Source: an uncultured Pirellulaceae bacterium
Lineage (GTDB): Bacteria; Planctomycetota; Planctomycetia; Pirellulales; Pirellulaceae
Direction: 5' to 3'
DNA length: 64,000 nucleotides
NCBI GenBank assembly: GCA_937944405.1
Contig: CALDYR010000062.1
Span: forward strand, 16,003 to 80,002
The number at the start of each line of letters is the position of its first letter. Position 1 is the first letter of the stretch. Below the pieces are notes generated by a model. That model ran no database searches. It saw nothing but the letters and a program-made list of their open reading frames with translations, and was not told where the DNA came from. Below, one piece after another: positions 52,758 through 61,224 of this stretch. The translations under genes and the position numbers were made by a program.

Positions 52758-54215
52758 ATGGAGTTTTCTGTGAGCATTTTCAAGTCCGTAACGCGGCAGT
52801 TAGGCGACCGTCGTCGTTGGGTCGCGTTGACAGCAGTGATTGCCGTGGTGGGCTCGGTGGTCGCTACCATCGCGGTGCAGCGCCTTTCCCAACAAGCACA
52901 GGCTTCGCCGGCGGGATACCTCGTTCAATCGACCGGCTCCAGCGGCGATGACGACTTGGCACCCTATTTTGGGCTGACTTCTTCCAGTGCGGCAGTTGTC
53001 GAACAATCCCTGAAGACGATTTCGGAGAATTGGCACCCCGGTTCGGCTGTGATGATGATTGAGGTCGCGCGGTTTGCGCGCAGCGGTGTAGTAGCCGCAC
53101 AGATCATCTCCCTAACTGAGGCTAAAACTGGCCAACGTTTCCAAGACGATTTTGATAAATGGCACCAATGGATTTGGAAACAACCTTATGACCCCCACCC
53201 AAACTACGCACAATTCAAAAGCGCGCTCTACGCCAAAATAGATCCGCGATTCGCTGAATACTACCGTGTGACCAAAAATTCCAAGATCCGTTTGGATGAA
53301 ATTCGTTGGGGAGGCGTGATTCGTGACGGAATCCCGCCGCTGAAAGATCCCAAAATGATCACCGCCGCCAACGCCGATTACCTTGCCGATTCCGACGTCG
53401 TGTTCGGAGTTGACCTCAACGGCGACGCCCGGTGCTACCCAAAACGCATTTTAGCATGGCACGAAATGTTCAAGGACACGATCGGCGGCGAATCGGTATG
53501 CGGCGTTTACTGAACGTTATGCGGAGCGCTGATCGTGTATCAGACAAAACTCAACGGCAAACACTACGAATTAGGCACCAGCGGATTCTTATACCGTTCC
53601 AATAAACTAATGTACGACCACGAAACGAAGTCTTATTGGTCGACACTTCAAGGCGAACCGGTCGTCGGCGAATTGGTCGATAAGAACATTAAGTTAAACC
53701 GCCGCTACTGCGTTACGACGACGTGGGGCGATTGGAAGCGACAGCACCCAGACACGACGGTTCTATCTTTGGACACAGGTCACTCGCGCGACTACGGGGA
53801 AGGCGTTGCCTACAACGCCTACTTCAGCACCGACAAATTGATGTTCAAAGTCCCCGGCAAAGACAGCCGATTACTCAACAAAGCAGAGGTTGTCGTGCTG
53901 CGAAACGAAACGCAACAGCTAGCGATCTCTTCTGAATTTCTACTGCAACACCCTGTTTACCATGACGTACTGGGGAAGGATAATTTGGTGGTACTGTCCA
54001 ATCCCGCTGGTGCCAATCGTGTCTATCGATCGGGTGAGACAAAATTCCAAACCTACAACGGTGCTGACACCGTGAATGACTCCGATGGGCAGCAGTGGCA
54101 GGTCACCGAAGAAAGTCTTACTTTGGGAACAACAACCTACAAACGCATGCCGTCCCATCGTGCTTTTTGGTTCGGATGGCACGCCCAGTACCCAAAAACT
54201 CGGCTGGTGAAATAA
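52758..54215 (+). CDS. DUF3179 domain-containing protein with in-frame TGA at 53511-53513 (candidate selenocysteine)
   Basis: DVVFGVDLNGDARCYPKRILAWHEMFKDTIGGESVCGVY[TGA]TLCGALIVYQTKLNGKHYELGTSGFLYRSNKLMYDHETKSYWSTLQGEPVVG is continuous in one frame across the TGA. Confidence 0.75.
53514..53556 (+). promoter_or_regulatory. Putative bacterial SECIS-like hairpin downstream of the in-frame TGA
   Basis: CTGAT-CGTGT-ATCAG (5-bp stem 53529-53533/53539-53543, loop 53534-53538 with G at loop position 2), flanked by distal CGTT (53515-53518)/AACG (53553-53556) pairing; 20 nt between TGA and apical loop. Confidence 0.4.
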
Positions 54216-54335
54216 TGAAAAACCAAACACATCGGGCATAACAACACACGAAAGTCAGTCTCAAAGCGGGAGATCCCAATCTAAACGACGACTGCATCGG
54301 TTGCTAATAACATCTGGGTGCCAATAGCATCATTA

Positions 54336-54733
54336 GGATGGTACGAAGCCGGTTGGGGCCCGATGATGAACGAAACAGAATTCTTTGTATAGGACATCGT
54401 GGGCTCCAAAGGATGCGTAACGATCTGCGCCGACAATTTAGGGGTGGAGAAAAAGAATTCCGCAAATGTCCATTTCCACACCAGAACACAAACCCTTCGA
54501 CTCCATCACAGCGCTCTGGTGGACGAAAATTCGCCAACAAAGCCGATCAATGGATTTCGATACAAGACGAACCCGATCACGACGGTCTGTGCCGGCGCGA
54601 ACAGAATTTCTTTTTCAACGCGATCCTTAACGATAGCGATTTGAGCACACACTTGGAGGCCGCGATCAACTCTATGCGCGTCGTGGCAGCGGCGAACGAA
54701 AGTTTTCGCAGCAGCAAGACGGTCCAACTGTAA
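54336..54733 (+). pseudogene. C-terminal remnant of Gfo/Idh/MocA-family oxidoreductase gene
   Basis: GWYEAGWGPMMNETEFFV*DIVGSKGCVTICADNLGVEKKNSANVHFHTRTQTLRLHHSAL then, in another frame, QDEPDHDGLCRREQNFFFNAILNDSDLSTHLEAAINSMRVVAAANESFRSSKTVQL. Confidence 0.65.
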
Positions 54734-54900
54734 CCAATGGTTCGCGCGGCCGGTGTCCTGAGAAGCCGACTGAGTCCTCCGGTGGCACGTTGGGCAAATT
54801 ACCCGCCACCGGACACGGGGTTCTACTGGTTCTTTTCCTGCACTATATTATCGGTTTTTGTAACCCTTTCAGTTTTCACTTTTTAATCTGCACTTCGGCA

Positions 54901-55377
54901 ATGAAGTACTCGTTCACCCTGTTAATCGCTCTGTGCGGGATCTGGTTTTTGTGGTCAGGTCACTTTGAACCTTTCATGCTGTTTCTGGCGGCGTTTTCGA
55001 TTGGACTGTCGTTGCTGATTTCGCGACGCATGCGGATCGTGGACGAAGAAGGGGCCCCGATGCAAATGGGCGTCCGGCCTTTTACTCAGTTTGCGCCTTG
55101 GCTGGCAAAGGAAATCGTCGTTTCCAACATCGAAGTTGCCAAAATCATTCTTTCCAAAAAGATGCCGATTAAACGCAATTTGGTTACCGTACCTGCCGGC
55201 CCCAAAAGTACGCTCGGTAAGGTTATTCTTGCCAATTCCATTACGCTGACCCCGGGGACGGTGTCGGTCAAGATGGAGGGCGACGAAATTCTGGTGCACG
55301 CCCTCTCTTTCGAAGGCGCAGCGGATGATCTTTCGGGTGATATGGACAGACGCATTCAAGCTCTTGAAAAACAATAG
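54901..55377 (+). CDS. Na+/H+ antiporter subunit E (MnhE/MrpE)
   Basis: KEIVVSNIEVAKIIL, LANSITLTPGTVSVKMEGDEILVHAL. Confidence 0.9.
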   Translation: MKYSFTLLIALCGIWFLWSGHFEPFMLFLAAFSIGLSLLISRRMRIVDEEGAPMQMGVRPFTQFAPWLAKEIVVSNIEVAKIILSKKMPIKRNLVTVPAGPKSTLGKVILANSITLTPGTVSVKMEGDEILVHALSFEGAADDLSGDMDRRIQALEKQ

Positions 55378-55520
55378 AAGCTCATTCCTTCAGAGTAACG
55401 GCACCCTAGTTTGCCTGACGTTTTATCACCGCCGTTTTCCCATCGTTATTTATCAAACCACCGTTTTACCAAACCACCATTTTACCAAACGCAATCGGAC
55501 GCAGTAGGAAACCCGAAACA

Positions 55521-55820
55521 ATGTATATCGCCGCCGCCGCTGCCATTTTGGTTACGATGACCTTGGCGTTAATTCGCGCGATGCTCGGACCGACGGTATT
55601 CGACCGCGTTTTGGCGCTGAATATGTTTGGCACCAAAACGGTCCTTTTGATTTGCGTAATCTGCGTCCTCAATGCTCCACAACGACACGATTTTCTGGAC
55701 CTCGCGTTACTGTATAGCTTGATGAACTTCATCGGCATGGTGGCGTTATTGCGTTTCACCCAATACGGAACCTTCGCTGAATTTAAGCCTCAGCGTCACA
55801 AAACAGGAGCCGGCTCATGA
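55521..55820 (+). CDS. Monovalent cation/H+ antiporter subunit F (MrpF-like)
   Basis: LALIRAMLGPTVFDRVLALNMFGTKTVLLICV and ALLYSLMNFIGMVALLRF. Confidence 0.88.
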   Translation: MYIAAAAAILVTMTLALIRAMLGPTVFDRVLALNMFGTKTVLLICVICVLNAPQRHDFLDLALLYSLMNFIGMVALLRFTQYGTFAEFKPQRHKTGAGS

Positions 55821-56131
55821 GCATTCTGTTTGACGTTTTAACTTGGATTTTCTTGATTGGCGGATCGTTCTTTTCGATCGTGGGCGGAATTGGCATCCTG
55901 CGAATGCCCGAGTTCTACTCGCGACTTCACGGAGGAGGAGTGACCGATACGCTGGGGGCGGCGTTAATCATTTTTGCGTTGATGTTTCAGACCGGGGTAA
56001 CGCTGGCGACCGTCAAACTTGCAATTATCTTGTTTTTTCTACTGATCGTGAGTCCGAGTTCTTGTCATGCACTGGCCAAATCGGCGATCAATCAAGGGCT
56101 CAAACCTATCGTCGATAACCCCGATCACTAA
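55817..56131 (+). CDS. Monovalent cation/H+ antiporter subunit G (MrpG-like)
   Basis: GSFFSIVGGIGILRMPEFYSRLHGGGVTDTLGAALI; ATGA overlap with the preceding gene. Confidence 0.9.
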   Translation: MSILFDVLTWIFLIGGSFFSIVGGIGILRMPEFYSRLHGGGVTDTLGAALIIFALMFQTGVTLATVKLAIILFFLLIVSPSSCHALAKSAINQGLKPIVDNPDH

Positions 56132-56179
56132 ATGAATTTCAGCCGAAAAATTGTTTCTCTAACCATTCGTTGTCGCTAA

Positions 56180-56758
56180 ATGTTTGTTTCCATTTTCATT
56201 CTGACACTACTGGTGGTTACCGCCATCACGATTGCGCGGATTGGCGACCTCTGGGCCGCGGTCATGTTCACAGGAATTTTTAGTTTTCTCGGCGCATGCT
56301 GGATGCTGATCTTAGACGCTCCGGACGTGGCTTTCACTGAAGCGGCGGTTGGTGCAGGTGTTTCGACCTTTTTAATGCTCGGCACACTGGCGTTGGCGGG
56401 TAAAACAGAAAAACCAACCACTAGTTCTTCGGTGGTCCCTTTGTTCGTGGTCGCTGTTACCGGTGCGGCATTGATCTACGGCACCTTGGACATGCCTCAT
56501 TTTGGCGACCCCAACAGCCCTGTGCAGACACGTATCGAGCCAAGCTTCATGGAAAAATCGCAGTCCGACATGCATGGGCTTCCTAATGTCGTCACCGCTT
56601 TATTGGCCAGTTATCGCGGGTACGATACTTTAGGAGAAACGGCCGTGATCTTTACTGCGGGAATCGCGGTGATCTTGATCCTACGAAGATCCAACGACGG
56701 CTTTAAATCTAACGACGTCTTCAACTCGCAATCTAATAGTCGTAAGGGAAGCCAATAA
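56180..56758 (+). CDS. MbhD/MbhE-like subunit (DUF4040-type, MrpA C-terminal-like)
   Basis: GDLWAAVMFTGIFSFLGACWMLILDAPDVAFTEAAVGAGVSTFLMLGTLAL. Confidence 0.82.
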   Translation: MFVSIFILTLLVVTAITIARIGDLWAAVMFTGIFSFLGACWMLILDAPDVAFTEAAVGAGVSTFLMLGTLALAGKTEKPTTSSSVVPLFVVAVTGAALIYGTLDMPHFGDPNSPVQTRIEPSFMEKSQSDMHGLPNVVTALLASYRGYDTLGETAVIFTAGIAVILILRRSNDGFKSNDVFNSQSNSRKGSQ

Positions 56759-57277
56759 ATGGATTCGTTCCCCATCATTCGGGTCGTTACCAAACTGATC
56801 ATTCCCTACATTTTATTGTTCGGGTTTTACGTTCAGTTCCACGGCGACTTCGGGCCCGGCGGCGGTTTCCAAGCCGGTGTGATTTTGGCATCGGCGTTAA
56901 TTCTGTATGGGCTGGTGTTCGGATTGCCTGCAGTCAAAACCGTCGCGCCGCCGAAGTTGATCGAAAAGTTAATCGCGTTGGGCGTTTTGATTTACGCTGG
57001 CACCGGTGTTGTCACGATGCTGGCAGGGAAAGCAACTCACACCGGTGAACATGAACTCACCAGTCGCACGGTGGCGAACTTTTTAGATTATGGGGCGCTG
57101 GACCATCATTTTCTTCCCGGATTCTTGCCCCACGGTCAACACTTAGGAATCTTCGTCGTGGAGTTTGGCGTCGGAATTACCGTAACTGCGGTAATGACGA
57201 TGATTTTTTACTGCTTCGCCGGACGGAACCCGCACGCTAACGGGCAATCAAATCAGCAATCGGAGGCCAAAGCATGA
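56759..57277 (+). CDS. MnhB/MrpB-like antiporter subunit
   Basis: YILLFGFYVQFHGDFGPGGGFQAGVILASALILYGLVFG, VVEFGVGITVTAVMTMIFYCFAGR. Confidence 0.9.
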   Translation: MDSFPIIRVVTKLIIPYILLFGFYVQFHGDFGPGGGFQAGVILASALILYGLVFGLPAVKTVAPPKLIEKLIALGVLIYAGTGVVTMLAGKATHTGEHELTSRTVANFLDYGALDHHFLPGFLPHGQHLGIFVVEFGVGITVTAVMTMIFYCFAGRNPHANGQSNQQSEAKA

Positions 57278-57837
57278 CACTGGATGAAATTTTTGGTCTG
57301 TACAATTATTGGGTGGTGATCTGTCTGATGATGACGGGTTTTTACATCGTCATTGCTCGCAAGAATTTGATTAAGACCGTTATCGGTCTTAACGTTTTTC
57401 AAACTTCGGTCGTCCTTTTGTATATCACCATGGGCAAAGTTACCGGCGGAACAGCGCCGATCATCCCTCCCGAAATTGCCGCCCAACATGGTGAACACCA
57501 TGAACATTCAACCGCACATTCAACCGCACATTCAACCGCACATATGACCGCAGATGCACCACACCTTGATCACGCCACCGAACACGGCCATGAAGCGGTC
57601 ACCCCGCTCACTCAACACGCCGATCACGTTCACCAAACCGCCAGCGCAATGGCGGATCACAGCACCGAATTGATCTATTCAAATCCGCTGCCCAGCGTCC
57701 TGATGTTGACCGCGATCGTCGTCGGCATCGCCACAACCGCTTTGGCGTTGGCGTTGATTGTTCGGATCAGCGAAGATTATGGAACGATCGAAGAAGACGA
57801 AATCCTATTGATCGACCAACGAGACTCTTCCCACTAA
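57274..57837 (+). CDS. Cation:proton antiporter subunit C (MnhC/NuoK-like) with His-rich insertion
   Basis: MMTGFYIVIARKNLIKTVIGLNVFQTSVVLLYI; insertion HGEHHEHSTAHSTAHSTAHMTADAPHLDHATEHGHEA; LTAIVVGIATTALALALIVRI. Confidence 0.88.
   Translation: MTLDEIFGLYNYWVVICLMMTGFYIVIARKNLIKTVIGLNVFQTSVVLLYITMGKVTGGTAPIIPPEIAAQHGEHHEHSTAHSTAHSTAHMTADAPHLDHATEHGHEAVTPLTQHADHVHQTASAMADHSTELIYSNPLPSVLMLTAIVVGIATTALALALIVRISEDYGTIEEDEILLIDQRDSSH
57505..57552 (+). repeat. 12-bp in-frame tandem repeat (HSTA), 3 copies plus 1 degenerate
   Basis: cattcaaccgca x3 followed by catatgaccgca. Confidence 0.9.
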
Positions 57838-57865
57838 CAGCGTTAAACCAAGTGAAACGACCTCA

Positions 57866-59383
57866 GTGATCGAATTCTTACAATATCATTTACCCGTCCT
57901 GCTGATTGCGATTCCGTTGATCGCTGCGCCTTTGGCGGTACTGCTGAGCAACCGCTACATCGTCCAGAGTCTCGCACTTGCGGTGTGCTGGACGACCTTT
58001 GGGTTAGCGATCTGGATGGTGGCAATCGTAAACCAGTCGGGCCCTGTATCGTACGAACTTGGAGGGTGGGCGCCACCGTACGGAATCGAGTATCGCGTCG
58101 ACCAGCTCAACTCATTTGTGATGATGTTTGTGTCGGGTTTGGGTGCAATGGTGCTGACCTATTCCCCTTACAGCCTTAAAGCCGAAATCCCGTTATCGCA
58201 ACACTACCTATTTTACCCTATGTATTTGTTATGCATGACGGGACTGATGGGGATGTGTGTCACCGGCGACCTGTTCAATGTGTTTGTGTTTTTGGAAATC
58301 TCTTCGTTATCGACCTACGCTTTGATCAGCCTCGGGCGGACTCGGCGAGCCCCTTTGGCGGCGTTTCAGTATTTGATTATGGGTACCATCGGAGCGACGT
58401 TCCTGCTGATCGGGATCGGACTGCTGTATCAAATGACCGGCACGTTAAATATGGCCGACATCGCGGAACAATTAGAGGCTCAACGGTTGGTCAATGACGG
58501 ACAGTGGGCCGGTTCAAGGACGATGCTGGTTGCGTTTGCGTTTTTGACGGTCGGGCTTTGTATCAAAATGGCAGTTTTCCCACTGCACACGTGGTTACCC
58601 AACGCTTACGCCTACGCGCCGTCGGTCGTCACCGCCTTTGTAGCGGCCACCGCGACTAAGGTTTCCGTGTATGCCTTCATTCGCGTGGTTTTTGGGATTT
58701 TCACGCCGCAATTCGCTTTTGAATTGCTGCCGCTGGATACGGCGTTGTGGTCGTTTTCTTTGGTTGGAATTTTTTTGGCGTCGATCGCGGCAATCTTTCA
58801 ACAGGATGTAAAACGCAGGTTAGCTTATTCAAGCATCGCTCAAATTGGTTACATGCTATTGGGAATCAGCATGGCCGACGTCGATGGTCTCAGCGCCGGG
58901 ATCGTCCACATGTTTAATCATGCATTGATCAAAGGCGGTTTGTTTATGGTGGTCGGTTGTTTTGTGTTGCGATTGGGTTCGGTGCAAATGGATGATTGGA
59001 AAGGAGCCGGGCGGACGATGCCATGGACTTCTTTTGCGTGGGTCTTAGGTGGACTGGGTTTGATAGGCGTGCCGGTGACTTGCGGATTCATTAGCAAATG
59101 GTTGCTGTTGACTTCGGCAATTCATAACGAATTATACCCCGTCGCTATTTTAATGTTGATCAGTTCGTTGTTGGCGGTGGTTTATGTTTGGCAGATCGTG
59201 GAAGTGCTTTATTTTGAAGAACCATCAGAAAAAGCAAAACACGCTACCGAAGTGCCGCCGTTGATGTTATTGACCACTTACACCGTGGTTGGTGCTAACA
59301 TTGTATTTGGTGTTTGGACGACCTATTCAGCGGGTCTGGCAACCAAAGCGGCCAAGGCGTTGCTGGAAGGAGGTTCTCTATGA
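57866..59383 (+). CDS. MrpD/NuoN-family proton-translocating antiporter subunit
   Basis: NVFVFLEISSLSTYALISLGR, FPLHTWLPNAYAYAPSVVTAFVAATATKVSVYAFIR, RRLAYSSIAQIGYMLLG, MFNHALIKGGLFM. Confidence 0.92.
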   Translation: MIEFLQYHLPVLLIAIPLIAAPLAVLLSNRYIVQSLALAVCWTTFGLAIWMVAIVNQSGPVSYELGGWAPPYGIEYRVDQLNSFVMMFVSGLGAMVLTYSPYSLKAEIPLSQHYLFYPMYLLCMTGLMGMCVTGDLFNVFVFLEISSLSTYALISLGRTRRAPLAAFQYLIMGTIGATFLLIGIGLLYQMTGTLNMADIAEQLEAQRLVNDGQWAGSRTMLVAFAFLTVGLCIKMAVFPLHTWLPNAYAYAPSVVTAFVAATATKVSVYAFIRVVFGIFTPQFAFELLPLDTALWSFSLVGIFLASIAAIFQQDVKRRLAYSSIAQIGYMLLGISMADVDGLSAGIVHMFNHALIKGGLFMVVGCFVLRLGSVQMDDWKGAGRTMPWTSFAWVLGGLGLIGVPVTCGFISKWLLLTSAIHNELYPVAILMLISSLLAVVYVWQIVEVLYFEEPSEKAKHATEVPPLMLLTTYTVVGANIVFGVWTTYSAGLATKAAKALLEGGSL

Positions 59384-60858
59384 ACCTTTTTAGTCCCGAA
59401 ACAATAATCCAAATCTCCTTAGCCCTTCCCGCGTTGGGAATCGTATTGGTGCTGTTGACCGGTCGATTTCCCAACCTGCGTGAGACGTGCAGTTTGGCCG
59501 TGGCGGCCCTGTTGTTTTTGGTGAATTGTGATTTGGCTTCTTACGTTTTCTCAGGCGGTCGACCTTCCTGGAGAGCCGGCCAACTGATGCCCGGTTTTGA
59601 CGTGGCGTTCACCGTAGAACCTTTGGGAATGTTGTTCGCCTTGGTCGCGTCGGGACTGTGGGTACTGACGACGGTGTACGCGATTGGCTACATGCGTGGT
59701 CATCATGAAAAAAACCAGACGCGATTCTTTGCTTGCTTTGCCGCTGCGATTTTTGCGGCGATGGCGGCCGCGTATTCTGCGAATTTGTTCACGCTGTTTG
59801 TGATGTACGAAATCATGACGATTTCGACCTATCCGCTGGTGACGCATCATGGCGACCAAAACGCCAAAGGCGGCGGTCGCGTTTATTTGGGCATCTTACT
59901 TTCAACATCGGTCGCGTTTTTCATGTTCGCTATCGCCTGGACATGGAAAATTGCGGACACGTTAACCTTCACCCAAGGTGGAATTCTGTCCAAAGCGTTC
60001 TCTGAGGGACGCGTTACTGAATTTGAGCTTGCGATTTTGCTGGGGCTGTTCGCGTTTGGCATTGGTAAAGCCGCGTTGATGCCGTTTCACCGATGGTTAC
60101 CTGCCGCGATGGTGGCCCCGACACCAGTTAGCGCTTTACTACATGCCGTTGCGGTGGTGAAGGTTGGGGTGTTTTCGGTGTTGAAGGTGGCGCTCTATAT
60201 TTTTGGGTTGGATCTCATTCGAGATACCGGCGCTGGGGAGTGGTTGTGCTACGTCGCGGCGGCAACGATTTTACTGGCCTCGCTGGTGGCGATGACCAAA
60301 GACAATCTGAAAGCCCGATTGGCGTATTCCACGGTCAGTCAATTGGCTTATATCACACTGGGGGCGGCAATCGCGATGCCACAAAGCGCCCTCGGCAGTG
60401 GGATGCACATCGCGATGCATGCGGTCGGAAAGATTACGTTGTTTTTCTGTGCGGGAGCTGTTTACGTGGGCGCGCATAAAACCAACATCAGTCAAATGCG
60501 CGGACTTGGACGCGCGATGCCGTTGACTTTCGCCGCGTTTTTGATCGCCGCGATCAGCATTATCGGTTTGCCACCGGGGGGAGGGTCGTGGAGCAAGTGG
60601 CTGTTGGCGTTAGGGGCCGCCCAATCGGGCCAGACCTTCTTGATCGCAACCCTGATGATCAGTTCGCTGCTGAACATCGCGTATTTGATTCCTATTCCAA
60701 TCCAAGCATTTATGGTCCCCCCGGGCGAAAAACCAATGCCTTTCAAAGAAGGACCGATGCTGTGCGTCGTGCCGCTGTGTATTACCGCGATCGGTAGTGT
60801 TGCGTTATTTCTCTTCGCCGATTCGATCTACGCGTGTTTGCTACCGATCGTGCAGTGA
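59380..60858 (+). CDS. Second MrpD/NuoL-family proton-translocating subunit
   Basis: NLFTLFVMYEIMTISTYPLVTHHGD, LMPFHRWLPAAMVAPTPVSALLHAVAVVKVGVFSVLKV, RLAYSTVSQLAYITLG; ATGA overlap with preceding gene. Confidence 0.92.
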   Translation: MNLFSPETIIQISLALPALGIVLVLLTGRFPNLRETCSLAVAALLFLVNCDLASYVFSGGRPSWRAGQLMPGFDVAFTVEPLGMLFALVASGLWVLTTVYAIGYMRGHHEKNQTRFFACFAAAIFAAMAAAYSANLFTLFVMYEIMTISTYPLVTHHGDQNAKGGGRVYLGILLSTSVAFFMFAIAWTWKIADTLTFTQGGILSKAFSEGRVTEFELAILLGLFAFGIGKAALMPFHRWLPAAMVAPTPVSALLHAVAVVKVGVFSVLKVALYIFGLDLIRDTGAGEWLCYVAAATILLASLVAMTKDNLKARLAYSTVSQLAYITLGAAIAMPQSALGSGMHIAMHAVGKITLFFCAGAVYVGAHKTNISQMRGLGRAMPLTFAAFLIAAISIIGLPPGGGSWSKWLLALGAAQSGQTFLIATLMISSLLNIAYLIPIPIQAFMVPPGEKPMPFKEGPMLCVVPLCITAIGSVALFLFADSIYACLLPIVQ

Positions 60859-60942
60859 CGATTCAATTCGATTCAACCTATAAAAAACTTAAAGTTCTGT
60901 AGCAAACCAGAATCTGAAATTTTAAATGTACGACGCAGTGTT

Positions 60943-61224
60943 ATGACAGAACCTAACTCAATTGAAAAACCAAGTTGGTTTGAAAGACCCAAAAACATCA
61001 ACCTGATGATCATCGGATTGGTGGTTGCGTGTGTGTTGTTATTAGTGATCGAATTGATTTTCGGACACTACTTTCACGACCAACACCACCACGTATCATT
61101 CAAAACAGAGGAGGTATTCGGTTATCAAGCCTGGATCGGATTCATCGCTTTCGTCGGGGTTGTCGCCTTGGGCAGCCTATTGCGATTGGTGATCGGTCGA
61201 CCGGAGGATTACTATGATCGCTAA
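60943..61224 (+). CDS. Small two-TM protein in antiporter operon
   Basis: 93 aa, TM segments LMIIGLVVACVLLLVIELIFG and AWIGFIAFVGVVALGSLLRLVIG; overlaps the next gene start. Confidence 0.7.
   Translation: MTEPNSIEKPSWFERPKNINLMIIGLVVACVLLLVIELIFGHYFHDQHHHVSFKTEEVFGYQAWIGFIAFVGVVALGSLLRLVIGRPEDYYDR

Noticed and set aside
57505-57552. Short tandem repeats as possible CRISPR
   Set aside because: Repeats are contiguous, in-frame and coding with no spacers; no cas genes in the window.
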